Below are positions 1 to 14,021 of a stretch of 51,995 nucleotides of DNA, one piece after another (positions within the stretch are counted from its first letter, which is position 1; every line of letters begins with the position of its first letter). Origin of the DNA: Cupriavidus sp. UYMMa02A (GTDB lineage Bacteria > Pseudomonadota > Gammaproteobacteria > Burkholderiales > Burkholderiaceae). The DNA lies in NCBI GenBank assembly GCA_001725945.1, contig LRMT01000055.1, forward strand, positions 1-51,995. The letters are read 5' to 3'. Under the pieces are notes generated by a model. It was not told the DNA's origin, did not search any database, and saw nothing but the letters and a program-made list of their open reading frames with translations. A program made the position numbers and the translations under genes.

Positions 1-29
1 TTATCGCGGCGACCGCCTGCCTCCTCCCG

Positions 30-54
30 CCCTCTCCCGCAGGCGGGAGAGGGG
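30..54. repeat. CCCTCTCCCGC-type inverted repeat, copy 1
   Basis: The arms CTCTCCCGC and GCGGGAGAG are separated by two bases and lie just beyond the 3' end of holA. The same palindrome occurs near 51900-51925 and, degenerated, near 23110-23136, so it looks like a dispersed intergenic element. It could end transcription of the leuS-lptE-holA unit, but no T-tract follows it on the minus strand. Confidence 0.6.
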
Positions 55-64
55 AGCAAACCCC

Positions 65-1121
65 TCAGCGCGCAATCATCAGCGCCAGCTGCTGCAAGCC
101 ATCCCACGGCTCCGCCGGCAGCGGGCCACTGCCCGGTGGCGGCAGGTCGGATAGACCCTTCACCTGCCGGTCCAGCCGCGCGGCCATGGCCAGCGCCGTA
201 TCGAGCCGTGCCTGCGTGAGCCGCTGCGCGGCCTGCGGCACCAGCCGCTCGCGCGGCCCCCAGACCCGCAGTTCGCGCATCAGCACGGCGGCGGGCTTGC
301 CGGCGGCAATGCCTTGCCGGACCTTGGATAATACGCGATTTCTCGGTCAGCGCCCACAGCACCAGCACCGTGGCCTCGCCCTCGCCGCGCAGCCCTTCGA
401 GCATGCGCACCAGGCGGCGGCACGTCGCCGCCGAGCATGGACTCGGACAGCTTGAAGACGTCGTAGCGGGCCACATTGAGCACCGCATCGTGCACCTGGT
501 CGAAGGTCAGTTCGCCCGGCGGATACAGCAGGCCGAGCTTCTGGATTTCCTGGTGAGCCGCCAGCAGGTTGCCTTCGACCTTGTCGGCGATGAACTGCAG
601 CGCGCGCCGGCCGGGTTCGCCGCCTTCGACGCGCTGCTGTTGCAGCGCCAGGCGCTCGCGACCCAGGCCGGCAGCCGGGTGCGGTCGACAGAGTCGACCT
701 TGATCGATACGCCCGCCGACTCAAGCGCCTGGAACCACGCCGATTTCGACGTCGCGAAATCAAGCCGCGGCAGCGTGACGAGCATCACCACGTCAGGCGA
801 CGGATGGGCCGCCACGGCGCGCAGCGCCTCGCCGCCGTCCTTGCCGGGCTTGCCCGACGGAATGCGCAGTTCGACGATCTTGCGGTCGCCAAACAGCGAC
901 ATCGACTGCTGCGCCTCGACAAGCTGACCCCAGTGGAAATTGCGCTCGGCGACCAGCACGTCGCGCTCGGAGAAGCCGGCCTCGCGCGCGGTCTGGCGCA
1001 GGCGGTCGACCGCTTCGAGCACCAGCAGGTGTTCGTCGCCATGGACCACGTACAGCGGCGCGAGGCCCTTGGCCTTGGTCTGCCGCAGGTGGGCGTCGAG
1101 TCCGTCTAGCTTGAGCTGCAT
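65..1121 (-). CDS. holA: DNA polymerase III subunit delta (frameshifted)
   Basis: Delta subunit of the clamp loader, which opens the beta clamp and loads it on DNA. The N-terminus (MQLKLDGLDAHLR, then LAPLYVVHGDEHLLVLEAVD) is the typical HolA start. Internal segments such as FHWGQLVEAQQSMSLFGDRK and the C-terminal VLMRELRVWGPRERLVPQA follow in the right order, but in different frames. I infer a lost base near 672 and extra bases near 436 and 337; correcting them gives about 351 codons, normal for the family. It is the third gene of leuS-lptE-holA, an order shared with many proteobacteria, 28 bp after lptE. The gene should be essential, so the breaks are most likely assembly errors. Confidence 0.88.
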
Positions 1122-1149
1122 GCCGATGGGGGGTGGGCCGAGGCCGCGC

Positions 1150-1656
1150 TCAGATGACCTTGACCGCGGCCAGGCGGCGCATCAGCTGCTGCACGATGTC
1201 GCGCTGCATGTCGCGGTAGAGCTGCTGCTCTTCGTAGTCCTTGGCCAGCGTGTTGGCTTCGTTGTACGTCAGGTCGCGCGTGAGGATGAGCTGCGACGGC
1301 GGGATCAGCTCCTTGCCGGCGGCATCGCGCAGGCGGAAGCTGAAGCGCTGCGTCAGGCGGTATTCGCGCACCACGCCTTCGGTCGTGATCGACAGGATGG
1401 TCTTGGTGCGCGTGTCCTGCAGGACGTCCAGCAGTGCGTCGGCCTCTTTCTGGTCGCTCACGACCGTAGTGTCCGAGCCGCCGCGAATCGCGCGGCGCAG
1501 ATCCGCGCCCATCAGCGTATTGGGCGGAATGCCGATGTAGAGCCGCTTGAACGCAAAGTCGGCGTTGCCGCGCATGTGGAAGCCGCACCCCGCCAGCAGG
1601 CCCGTGGCCAGCATCGCGGCGAGCAGCTTGCGGCGGCCCTTGTCCAGTCGATCCAT
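1150..1656 (-). CDS. lptE: LPS-assembly lipoprotein LptE
   Basis: Outer-membrane lipoprotein that plugs the LptD barrel and helps place lipopolysaccharide in the outer leaflet. The 168-residue product has a charged start (MDRLDKGRRK), a hydrophobic stretch and a lipobox (LLAGC), so the mature protein begins at that Cys. The motif GFHMRG right after the lipobox and the conserved GIPPN segment fit LptE/RlpB. I chose the start at 1656 because AAGGA lies about 10 bases upstream; a start at 1674 would add six residues. It sits between leuS and holA, the usual arrangement, and is uninterrupted. Confidence 0.9.
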   Translation of the reverse strand: MDRLDKGRRKLLAAMLATGLLAGCGFHMRGNADFAFKRLYIGIPPNTLMGADLRRAIRGGSDTTVVSDQKEADALLDVLQDTRTKTILSITTEGVVREYRLTQRFSFRLRDAAGKELIPPSQLILTRDLTYNEANTLAKDYEEQQLYRDMQRDIVQQLMRRLAAVKVI

Positions 1657-1701
1657 TCTCGGCGATTCCTTCATCCGCTTGTCGGTTTCCGATGCCTGCG
1701 C

Positions 1702-4483
<2,782 letters not shown>

Positions 4484-4498
4484 AGCCGGGGGAGCGCC

Positions 4499-5302
<804 letters not shown>

Positions 5303-5399
5303 TTACCTGGCGATATCGGAAAACGGCCGGTCGCAGAGCGCCGGCCGGAAATCGGGGTGGCGGCCATTCCTGGCCACAGCGGCACGCCCGCGGCGTGCT

Positions 5400-6014
5400 T
5401 CAGTTCGACTGTGCAGAGGATTCAGGCTGAGCCCCGGCGGCCGGCGTCGCAGCCGAAGCTGCGGGAGCCGCATCCTGCGGCGCGGCGGGTACTTCCGGCG
5501 CGTCCTGGGGCGCCGCGGGTGCCGTTGCCGGCGCAGCTGCCGCGGCCTGGCTGCTCGAAGTGCCGCTAAAGCCCGGTTTCTGGTCTTTCAGCGCCTTCTT
5601 CATGCCGTCGATCTCGGCAATCAGCTCATATTCGGACGGCAGCTCGTCGCCACCAAACTTCGTCAGCTTGTCGCCGTCGAAGTAAACCGTGAAGCGTCGC
5701 TGTTGCACGACCGGGGTGTTGCCGCGACGGAAAGAAAACACATAGTCCCAGCGGTCGGCATGGAAGACGTCAGTCAGCAGCGGCGTGCCGAGCAGGAATT
5801 TGACCTGGTCGCGGGTCATGCCCTCGTGCAGTTGCGAAGCCGCCTCACGCGAGACAAAGTTGCCCTGCACGATATTGATCCGGTACGGCGTGATGACGTT
5901 GGCGACCTTGCGCGAGGTAGCGTCGTAGGTCGAGCAGGCACCGGCCAGAAGCGCCACGGCCAGCATGGAAAACACCAGCGTCGGACGCATGGCAGACGAA
6001 CGGAATGAACGCAT
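5400..6014 (-). CDS. bamE: Outer membrane assembly factor BamE (SmpA/OmlA)
   Basis: Lipoprotein of the BAM complex that inserts beta-barrel proteins into the outer membrane. The start MRSFRSSAMRPTLVFSMLAV is followed by the lipobox LLAGAC, then the family core with RINIVQGNFV, GMTRDQVKFLLGTPLL and DRWDYVFSFRRG. I chose 6014 because GGAAG lies 9-10 bases upstream; Met at 5990 is an alternative. The BamE fold ends near residue 140; the remaining roughly 60 residues are rich in Ala, Pro and Gln and look disordered. It is divergent from fur, an arrangement common in beta- and gammaproteobacteria. Confidence 0.93.
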   Translation of the reverse strand: MRSFRSSAMRPTLVFSMLAVALLAGACSTYDATSRKVANVITPYRINIVQGNFVSREAASQLHEGMTRDQVKFLLGTPLLTDVFHADRWDYVFSFRRGNTPVVQQRRFTVYFDGDKLTKFGGDELPSEYELIAEIDGMKKALKDQKPGFSGTSSSQAAAAAPATAPAAPQDAPEVPAAPQDAAPAASAATPAAGAQPESSAQSN

Positions 6015-6131
6015 GTATCTCGCTTCCAGAGGGAAAGGAAAGTGCCGACAGGGACATTTCCGCCGCACGGCGGTTGCCTGGGCTGCCACGGCATCCGGCG
6101 GGCTGAGTCGCCTTCGCTGGCCTTGGCACCG

Positions 6132-6161
6132 GGCGACTTTTGTCGCCAAAACCCTTATGAT
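6132..6161. promoter_or_regulatory. bamE-fur divergent control region
   Basis: A 6-bp inverted repeat with a TTTT loop (GGCGAC/GTCGCC, 6132-6147) is followed by TATGAT (6156-6161), a likely -10 element for fur. A -35 element is not convincing. The repeat could be a regulator site shared by the two genes. Confidence 0.35.
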
Positions 6162-6199
6162 TCAACTATCCAGACATTGTACTCTAGGGAGTCACGCCC

Positions 6200-6631
6200 A
6201 TGCCGAGTCCGGCAGAGCTCAAGAATATCGGCCTGAAGGCGACCGTGCCCAGGCTGAAAATTCTTGAGATTTTTCAGACCAGTGAACAGCGCCACCTGAG
6301 CGCTGAAGACGTCTACCGAATCCTGCTCAACGAGCATATGGATATCGGTCTGGCGACCGTTTACCGCGTGCTGACCCAATTCGAGCAGGCCGGCCTGCTC
6401 TCGCGCAACAACTTCGAATCCGGCAAGGCCATCTTCGAACTCAACGAAGGCAAGCACCACGACCACCTGGTGTGCCTCGACTGCGGCCGTGTAGAAGAGT
6501 TCTTTGATGGCGAAATCGAGCAACGCCAGCAAAGCATTGCGCGCGAGCGCGGCTTTGCGCTGCAGGAACATGCATTGTCGCTGTACGGCAACTGCACCAA
6601 GACTGATTGTCCCCACAGACCAAAACGATAA
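6200..6631 (+). CDS. fur: Ferric uptake regulator Fur
   Basis: Iron-responsive repressor that, with Fe2+, binds Fur boxes and shuts down iron uptake. The 143-residue product has the winged helix in residues 1-80 (including HLSAEDVYR and [17 protein letters not shown]). The metal and dimerisation part follows: HHDH at 86-89, Cys92 and Cys95 (VCLDCG), and Cys132 and Cys137. The frame is intact. A strong terminator follows at 6666-6700. Likely targets in this same window are the two siderophore receptors near 45.1 and 50.3 kb, whose promoters overlap Fur-box-like sequences. Confidence 0.97.
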   Translation: MPSPAELKNIGLKATVPRLKILEIFQTSEQRHLSAEDVYRILLNEHMDIGLATVYRVLTQFEQAGLLSRNNFESGKAIFELNEGKHHDHLVCLDCGRVEEFFDGEIEQRQQSIARERGFALQEHALSLYGNCTKTDCPHRPKR

Positions 6632-6665
6632 GCCGGCTGCCGCCCATGCGCGGCGGTACGGATAC

Positions 6666-6700
6666 AAGAAAAAACCGGCGCCTCGGCGCCGGTTTTTCTT
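6666..6700. terminator. Bidirectional intrinsic terminator between fur and lysR
   Basis: The arms ACCGGCGCC and GGCGCCGGT with a two-base loop are flanked by an A-tract on the left and a T-tract on the right, so the hairpin can end transcription of fur and of the convergent LysR gene. Confidence 0.9.
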
Positions 6701-6720
6701 GGTTCGCGTGCGACGCCCGC

Positions 6721-7707
6721 TCAGGGCGTCTCGATGTCCTGCTCGGCCACCATGCGCAGCGTCCTGGCCGCGGGCATGCCGACAAACTCGCCAACCACCT
6801 GTCGGAACAGGCCGCGCGCCCACACCAGCATCGGGTGCGTATTGCGGCTGCGGTGCCAGAACATATTCAGGCCAACCGTGGTGTTGAGCTCCGCCGGCAG
6901 CGGGAAAGCCTTGAGGCCATAGGTCTCGCAGGCCATGTCCTTGGTCAGCGCATTGACCGTAAAGATCATGTCGGTCTGCGCGGCCAGTTCGGCCTGCGCG
7001 CGCCATGAGTGCACGGTCAGCGTGGCATTGCGCTTCAGTCCACGCTGCTGCAACGCGTAGTCGAGCGGGATCAGCGATGGCGCCGGCCGGCCCGCGCCGC
7101 CCGAATGCGCCATGAAGATATGGCCGCAGTCGAGATACTGCTCCAGCGTGCACTGGCCCTTGAGAACCGGATGGTTCTTGCGTGCGCACACCCACAGGCT
7201 CAGCGACGTGACCATTTCCTCGACGATTTCCGGATGCCGCGTCGGGAACGGCGAAAAAGCGAGATCGAGCTCGTTCGCGCGCATCGACGCCACATCGGCC
7301 TCCCACGAATGGGATTCGACCAGCTTGATATGCAGTTCCGGCGCCAGTTGCTTGATACGCAGTACGAAACGGTTGAACACCGTGTCGCCCAGTTCCGCGG
7401 CAAAGCCGATGCTCAGCGTACCCGTGGCGATCGCGGGATCGAAATTGTCGGCATCGCCTTCATTGATGGACGACCACAGGTCCAGCATGTCGCGGATCTT
7501 GGGGCCCAGCTCGAGCGCGCGCGGCGTCGGCGTGAGCCCGTGCGGCACACGGATGAAAAGTGGATCGTCAAAAATCTCGCGCAGCCGGCCCAGCGAATGC
7601 GACACGGCCGGGGCCGTCATGTGCATTTTCTCAGCGACATAAGTCGCGTTCCGCTTGCTCAGCAGTTCGGTGAAAATCACAAGAAGCTTGGTGTCAACGT
7701 TCACCAT
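6721..7707 (-). CDS. LysR-family transcriptional regulator
   Basis: The 328-residue product has a short N-terminus and a helix-turn-helix in about residues 5-65 (segments LLSKRNATYVAEKMHMTAPA and SHSLGRLREIFDDPLFIR), followed by a LysR substrate-binding domain. The FDDPLFIR..GLTPTPRA pattern belongs to the NodD/LeuO-like branch of LysR proteins. It stands alone: fur converges on its right-hand end and its upstream side faces the end of gap. The effector and targets cannot be told from sequence. The start at 7707 has AGGG a short distance upstream. Confidence 0.9.
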   Translation of the reverse strand: MVNVDTKLLVIFTELLSKRNATYVAEKMHMTAPAVSHSLGRLREIFDDPLFIRVPHGLTPTPRALELGPKIRDMLDLWSSINEGDADNFDPAIATGTLSIGFAAELGDTVFNRFVLRIKQLAPELHIKLVESHSWEADVASMRANELDLAFSPFPTRHPEIVEEMVTSLSLWVCARKNHPVLKGQCTLEQYLDCGHIFMAHSGGAGRPAPSLIPLDYALQQRGLKRNATLTVHSWRAQAELAAQTDMIFTVNALTKDMACETYGLKAFPLPAELNTTVGLNMFWHRSRNTHPMLVWARGLFRQVVGEFVGMPAARTLRMVAEQDIETP

Positions 7708-8034
7708 GATCAGGCCCTGTTCCGATTTGTTTTCATCATAGATGGCCCCGCAACTTGCACTGGCTGCACATCAGATATGAATGGCAGTGTAAGTGGAAAA
7801 ACGGCATCGGAAAGCAGATTCAGCATTTCTCTCTCAGCAATGGTCGCCATTTTTTTTGACCGTATTAGGAAATTGAGCGCGATTTCATGAAAATGCGGCC
7901 TATCGGTTGGGCCAGCAATCACATATAGGTTGGCGCATGATAGGGCTTCTCCCGATCCGGATATTGCGCCCGTACCGTCACATATTCAACGGGTCGGAGT
8001 TGCAAGAATCTGCCAGCGCCCAACGAAGCCCCAT
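7708..8034. other. Intergenic region upstream of the LysR gene
   Basis: This stretch of about 330 bases is more AT-rich than its neighbours, including a run of T near 7851-7858. It should hold the promoter of the LysR gene. A 46-codon minus-strand frame starting near 7850 has no ribosome binding site and is not called. I see no RNA gene or repeat. Confidence 0.5.
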
Positions 8035-8064
8035 GAAAAACGCGCCCGAAGGCGCGTTTTTTAC
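8035..8064 (-). terminator. Intrinsic terminator of tkt-gap
   Basis: The hairpin AACGCGCC-TTCG-GGCGCGTT, read on the minus strand and followed by a T-run, lies about 16 bases beyond the gap stop codon. Confidence 0.85.
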
Positions 8065-8079
8065 GACAGGCAAGCCAGA

Positions 8080-9075
<996 letters not shown>

Positions 9076-9136
9076 GTTTATCTCCTGAGATACCTGATGC
9101 TAGAAAACTGGGGCGCCGGGTTGTCCGCCGCGAATC

Positions 9137-11169
9137 TTATTGCAGCGTGTCCTTGACGGTCCGGACGACGTTCTCGACGGTGAAGCCGAAGTGCTTGAAC
9201 AGCACACCTGCCGGAGCCGATTCGCCGAAGGTATCAATGCCCACAACAGCCTGGACCTGATATTTCCACCAGAAATCCGTCACACCGGCTTCCACCGCCA
9301 CGCGCGGCACGCCAGCCGGCAGCACGCTGGCCTTGTAGGCGCTGTCCTGCTTGTCGAACACCGTCGTGGCCGGGACCGACACCACGCGCACATGCACGCC
9401 CTCGCCAGCCAGCTGGTCGGCAGCGCCGACAGCCAGGCCCACTTCGGAACCGGTGGCCAGGATCACGGCGTCGGGACGGCCGGTCTTCGCATTCGTGCCA
9501 TCGCGCAATACATAGCCGCCGCGCGCAATATTGGCGCGGGTGACGTCGTCACGGCGCTGGAACGGCAGGTTCTGGCGGCTGAAGATCAGGCAGCTCGGGC
9601 CGTTCTCGCGGCGGATCGCCTGGGCCAGGCCACCGCGGTCTCGGTGGTGTCGGCGGTACGCCAGACGTCCATGTTCGGGATCAGGCGCAGGCTGGCGACG
9701 TGCTCGATCGACTGGTGCGTCGGGCCGTCTTCGCCCAGGCCGATCGAGTCATGGGTGAACACGAACAGCGAGCGGATCTTCATCAGCGCCGCCATGCGCA
9801 GCGCGTTGCGGCTGTAGTCCGAGAACGTCAGGAACGTGGCGCCGTAGGGGATGTAGCCGCCATGCAGCGTGATGCCGTTCAGGATGGCGCTCATGCCGAA
9901 CTCGCGCACGCCGTAGTTGATGTGGTTGCCCCAGGCATCCACGCGCACCGCCTGGCTGCCCGACCAGTTGGTCAGGTTCGAGCCGGTCAGGTCGGCCGAG
10001 CCGCCGAGGAATTCGGGCAGCACCGGGCCGAACGCTTCGATGGTGTTCTGGCTGGCCTTGCGGGTGGCGATGGTCTCGGCCTTTTCCTCGCACTTGGCGA
10101 TGAAGGCGTCGACGGCAGCGTCGAACGAACCGGGCAGCTCGCCCTTCATGCGGCGGCGGAATTCGCCGGCCTCATACGGGTGGCGCTCGGCGTAGGCGTC
10201 GAACAGCGCGGTCCAGGCACGCTCCAGCGCCTGGCCGTTGGCCTTGGCGTCCCAGGCGTCGTAGACGTCGGCCGGCACTTCGAACGGGGCGTGGGCCCAG
10301 CCCAGCGCCTCGCGCGTGGCCAGCACTTCGGCGCCGCCCAGCGGGGCGCCATGCACGTCGTGGCCGCCTTCCTTGTTGGGCGCGCCCTTGCCGATCTTGG
10401 TGCGGCAGCAGATCAGGGTCGGCTTGTCGCTGGCCTTGGCCTGCGAAATGGCGAGGTCGACGGCGGTCACGTCATGGCCATCGATGCCGCGGATCACGTT
10501 CCAGCCGTAGGCTTCGAAGCGCTTCGGGGTGTCGTCGTTGAACCAGTGCACCACGTCGCCATCGATCGAGATGCCGTTGTCGTCCCACAGCGCAATCAGC
10601 TTGTTCAGCTTGAGCGTGCCGGCCAGCGAACAGGCCTCGTGGCTGATGCCTTCCATCAGGCAGCCGTCGCCCAGGAAGACATAGGTGTGGTGGTTGACGA
10701 TGTCGTAGCCCGGGCGGTTGAATTCCTCGCCCAGCAGGCGTTCGGCCAGCGCCATGCCGACGGCATTGGTAATGCCCTGGCCGAGCGGGCCAGTGGTGGT
10801 TTCCACGCCGGGAGTGATGCCGTACTCGGGATGGCCGGCGGTCTTGCTGTGCAGCTGACGGAAGTTCTTCAGCTCTTCGATCGGCAGGTCATAGCCGGTC
10901 AGGTGCAGCAGCGCGTAGATCAGCATCGAGCCGTGGCCGTTCGACAGCACGAAGCGGTCGCGGTCGGCCCAGTGCGGGTTGACCGGGTTGTGCTTCAGGT
11001 GCCGGCCCCACAGTGCCACCGCGATATCGGCCATGCCCATCGGCGCGCCAGGGTGGCCGGAATTGGCTTGCTGGACGGCGTCCATGGCAAGCACGCGAAT
11101 GGCATCGGCCATCAGCTTGGCAGGCTGGGAAGCGAAGGGACTTGTGGCGGGATGAGCAAGGGCGGACAT
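9137..11169 (-). CDS. tkt: Transketolase (frameshifted once)
   Basis: Thiamine-diphosphate enzyme that moves two-carbon units in the pentose phosphate pathway (and in the Calvin cycle where present). Visible features are the N-terminal [20 protein letters not shown], the diphosphate-binding [15 protein letters not shown], and the transketolase pattern [19 protein letters not shown]. One lost G in a GGG run near 9636 shifts the frame; after correction the product is 677 residues, the normal size. The start at 11169 gives [12 protein letters not shown]. It is the first gene of tkt-gap. Confidence 0.95.
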
Positions 11170-11460
11170 GCGGGCGTAATGGCGCTGGGCCAGGCGGCAG
11201 GAAAACCGCGATTTTAGCAGATGCCGGGAGCAAAACCGGCCGTAGCGGCAAGGGCGACCGGGGCGAACACGGGTCGGTAATCGCACAGGCTGTTGCACGG
11301 AATTCGCTGCATATTGCCGTTGCCGCACATTCTGGCCATGGGCACGAATTTCGACAGCGCCGCCCCGCACGCGTAAGATGCACACTCGCACCGCGCTCCG
11401 GCTGGCAGCTCCCCGGCCAGCCCAATTTGCAGCGCGAGGTTTCCCCGACAGGAGACGATC

Positions 11461-11892
11461 ATGACGAGACCGGCCAATACCCCGAGGCTCACCCCCTACC
11501 TGACCGTCAGCAACGCGCGCTCCACGCTGGACTTTTACCAGCGCGCTTTCGGTTTCGCGGCCGGCAATGTGGTCGACGAGAACGGTGTACCGACCCACGC
11601 CGAAATGTCCTACGAGGGCGAACTCATCGTGATGTTCGCGCCCGAGGGCGCCTGGGGCAGCACGGCGCGCACGCCGCGCTCGCTCGGCGTGGAGTGTCCG
11701 CAGACATTTTATGTCTATTGCGACGACGTCGACGCCATGCACGCGCAGGCCGTGGCGGCCGGCGCCGTCAGCCTGATGGAGCCGGCCGACCAGTTCTGGG
11801 GCGACCGCTACTGCATGGTCGAGGACCCCGACGGCTACCGCTGGGGCTTCGGCAAACCCGTGGCCGGCGGCCAGGAAGGCACGACAAGCTGA
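11461..11892 (+). CDS. VOC-family (glyoxalase/PhnB-like) protein
   Basis: The 143-residue product has the vicinal-oxygen-chelate fold: a first betaalphabetabetabeta unit ([22 protein letters not shown]) and a second ending in DPDGYRWGF. It resembles the PhnB/YdcA-type glyoxalase-like group; the substrate cannot be predicted. An AGGAG ribosome binding site precedes the ATG. Its stop codon overlaps the rsmE start by one base (TGATG), so the two genes are translationally coupled. Confidence 0.85.
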   Translation: MTRPANTPRLTPYLTVSNARSTLDFYQRAFGFAAGNVVDENGVPTHAEMSYEGELIVMFAPEGAWGSTARTPRSLGVECPQTFYVYCDDVDAMHAQAVAAGAVSLMEPADQFWGDRYCMVEDPDGYRWGFGKPVAGGQEGTTS

Positions 11893-12642
11893 TGCCACCG
11901 AGATTCTTTGTCGGCAACTGCGAGACGGCGCTTGCCGCCGGTACTGATTTCGAACTACCGCAGGCCGTAGTCCGCCACGTGCACGTGCTGAGACTGGCGC
12001 CTGGCGACGCAGTCATCTTGTTCGATGGCCGCGGCGGCAGCCATGCCGCCACACTGCTGGAACTGGACAAGCGTCATGCGCTGGCGCGGGTGGGCGATCA
12101 CGATGCAACGGAGACCGAACTGCCGTTTCGCATCACGCTCGCGCAAGGGCTGGCCGGCGGCGACAAGATGGACTGGCTGGTCGAGAAAGCGGTCGAGCTG
12201 GGCGTCGCGGCAATCCAGCCGCTGCAGACCGTCCGTTCGGTCGTGCGGCTGAGCGGCGAGCGCGCGCAGAAGCGGCAAGCCCACTGGCAGGCGCTCGCCG
12301 AAGCCGCTTGCGAGCAATGCGGACGCAATCGCTTGCCGGCCGTCGCGCCGGTCGCTAACTTGGATAAGTGGCTGCCCGCTGCAGGCACAGGCAACCGGCT
12401 GCTGGTGTCGCCAAGGGCGGTGCATTCGCTTCCGGCCTACGCGGCGGCAAACACAGATGCACTGCGGGCTGGTGGCGCCACGTTGCTGATCGGTCCCGAG
12501 GGCGGCCTGGCACCCGAAGAAGAAGACGCGGCGCTGCACGCCGCGCTTCACCGCCGTGTCACTGGGCCCGCGCATCCTGCGCACCGAAACTGCCGGGCTC
12601 GCCTGCCTGGCAACACTGAACGCCATGCTGGGCGGATTCTGA
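11892..12642 (+). CDS. rsmE: 16S rRNA (uracil1498-N3)-methyltransferase (frameshifted)
   Basis: SPOUT methyltransferase that methylates N3 of U1498 in 16S rRNA. Visible are the start MPPRFFVG, the segments [16 protein letters not shown] and [11 protein letters not shown], and the knot motif [14 protein letters not shown]. One extra base near 12545 throws the last part out of frame; corrected, the end reads [20 protein letters not shown] and the product has 249 residues. It is coupled to the VOC gene upstream. Confidence 0.93.
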
Positions 12643-12681
12643 TGGCGGTGCACGCCATCCTTCATGACAAAGGAGTCGACC

Positions 12682-13290
12682 ATGGGACTACTCGATAGCG
12701 TGCTGGGCGGGGTGCTCGGGCAACTCGGCGGCACGCGCCAGGAGGAAGGCGAAGCAGCAGGCGGGATCAGTCCGAAGCTGATGATGGCACTGGGCCTGCT
12801 TGCGATGATGGCAATGCGCCATAAGAGCGGCGGCGCTTCAGGGGATGCGGCGCCGGCCACCACGGACGACGGGCTTGGCGGGCTGGGCAGCCTCGGTGGC
12901 CTGTTGGGCGGGCTGTCTGGCGGTTCGGGTGCTGACGCCAGCGGTGGCCTTGACCTCGGTTCGCTGCTTGGCGGCCTGCTGGGCGGCCAGGGTGGCGCAC
13001 CAGCCAACGGCCAGGCACTCGGTGCGGCAGCCGGTGGCATCGGCGCGCTGCGCGATGTGCTCGCCCATGCAGGACTTGGCGAACAGGTCGATTCCTGGAT
13101 CGGCGCCGGCGCCAACCAGCCGGTCACGCCCTCGGCGCTGAGCAATGCGCTTGGCGACACGGGCGCGCTGGACTCGCTGGCCAGCTCCACGGGGATGTCG
13201 CAGGAAGACGTGGCCGCCCAGTTGAGCGAAGGCCTGCCCGAACTGATTGACCGCCTGACCCCGCACGGCCACCTGCCCTCGCAGTCCTGA
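12682..13290 (+). CDS. YidB-like DUF937 protein
   Basis: The 202-residue product starts MGLLDSVLGGVLGQLGG, has a hydrophobic segment near residues 33-45, then a long Gly- and Leu-rich low-complexity stretch (repeats of GGLLGG type). It ends with a compact domain containing WIGAGANQPVTPSALSNAL and GMSQEDVAAQLSEGLPELID. This is the YidB/DUF937 family, whose function is unknown. I chose ATG at 12682 because AAAGGAG sits 7 bases upstream; an ATG at 12664 precedes that site. Confidence 0.85.
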   Translation: MGLLDSVLGGVLGQLGGTRQEEGEAAGGISPKLMMALGLLAMMAMRHKSGGASGDAAPATTDDGLGGLGSLGGLLGGLSGGSGADASGGLDLGSLLGGLLGGQGGAPANGQALGAAAGGIGALRDVLAHAGLGEQVDSWIGAGANQPVTPSALSNALGDTGALDSLASSTGMSQEDVAAQLSEGLPELIDRLTPHGHLPSQS

Positions 13291-13334
13291 ACGGTCCGCC
13301 ACCGCACTCGCAAAAGCCGGCCGCAATAAGATCA

Positions 13335-13367
13335 AGCCCGCGACGTCGGCGACAGTCGCGGGCTTTG
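13335..13367 (+). terminator. Intrinsic terminator after the YidB-like gene
   Basis: Ten-base arms AGCCCGCGAC and GTCGCGGGCT are followed by TTTGT. It lies between two convergent genes and may also serve the barstar-like gene from the other side. Confidence 0.8.
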
Positions 13368-13409
13368 TCTATTCTTGCCGGGCTGGCAGGCCCGTGAGGC
13401 GATCGGCAA

Positions 13410-14021
13410 TCAGGCGAATGAATAGAAGACGCGGAACTGGACCTTGCGCTCGCCCCAGAACTCGGCCGCGTCGCGGAACACGTCCAGCAGCACCTCGCGC
13501 GCTTCCTTGTCGAATTTCTGTGCGATCGGCAGGCCTTCCAGCACGATCACGAAACCAGGCTGCTGGCCCGCCCTGTGGATCATGTCGGTCAGGCAGTCGG
13601 CCAGCGCGTCGAAGTTCTTGCCGAAATGCTTGGGGAACGTGAACGAGGTGGCGATCGTTTCCAGGATCTCCGCCTTGCTCGCGCAATGCGCGCAATTCGC
13701 GTACAGGAAATGCTGACCAAGGTCGGCCGCCGCCTGGGCGAGATCAGGCACGCGGAACGCGCGGATCGACTGAACGATATTCGGGCGCACCGACTTGAAC
13801 AGGTTCATGGCTCCCTCGGCCCCGTCGGCCCAGCTCGCGACGGCCGGCACGGTGACCGGGGCGGCGGGCGGAAGTTTGTGCGTGAGCTCTTGGCGCGGCA
13901 TCATCAGCACGTTGTCATAAAGGTTCTGGGCCTGATGCTGTGCCCGCTGCCAGCCATCTCCGGCGCCGCGCTCCTCGCGGGCGGCAAGGGCGTCGCCCAA
14001 TCCGAAAATGTCAGTCATCAT
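13410..14021 (-). CDS. Barstar-like ribonuclease inhibitor with N-terminal extension
   Basis: The C-terminal half (about residues 105-203) matches the barstar fold: helix-rich EILETIATSFTFPKHFGKNF, then DALADCLTDMI and FVIVLEGLPIAQKF. Barstar proteins block the active site of barnase-type RNases. At 203 residues it is about twice barstar length; the first 100 residues (with NLYDNVLMMPRQELTHKLPP) are unlike anything I recognise. Its ATG overlaps the stop of the upstream RNase gene (ATGA), so inhibitor translation is probably coupled to the RNase. I infer that it protects the cell from that enzyme before export. Confidence 0.85.
   Translation of the reverse strand: MMTDIFGLGDALAAREERGAGDGWQRAQHQAQNLYDNVLMMPRQELTHKLPPAAPVTVPAVASWADGAEGAMNLFKSVRPNIVQSIRAFRVPDLAQAAADLGQHFLYANCAHCASKAEILETIATSFTFPKHFGKNFDALADCLTDMIHRAGQQPGFVIVLEGLPIAQKFDKEAREVLLDVFRDAAEFWGERKVQFRVFYSFA

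Noticed and set aside
7710..7850. A 46-codon frame upstream of the first LysR gene
   Set aside because: No ribosome binding site and no recognisable family; it probably lies in the LysR 5' region.
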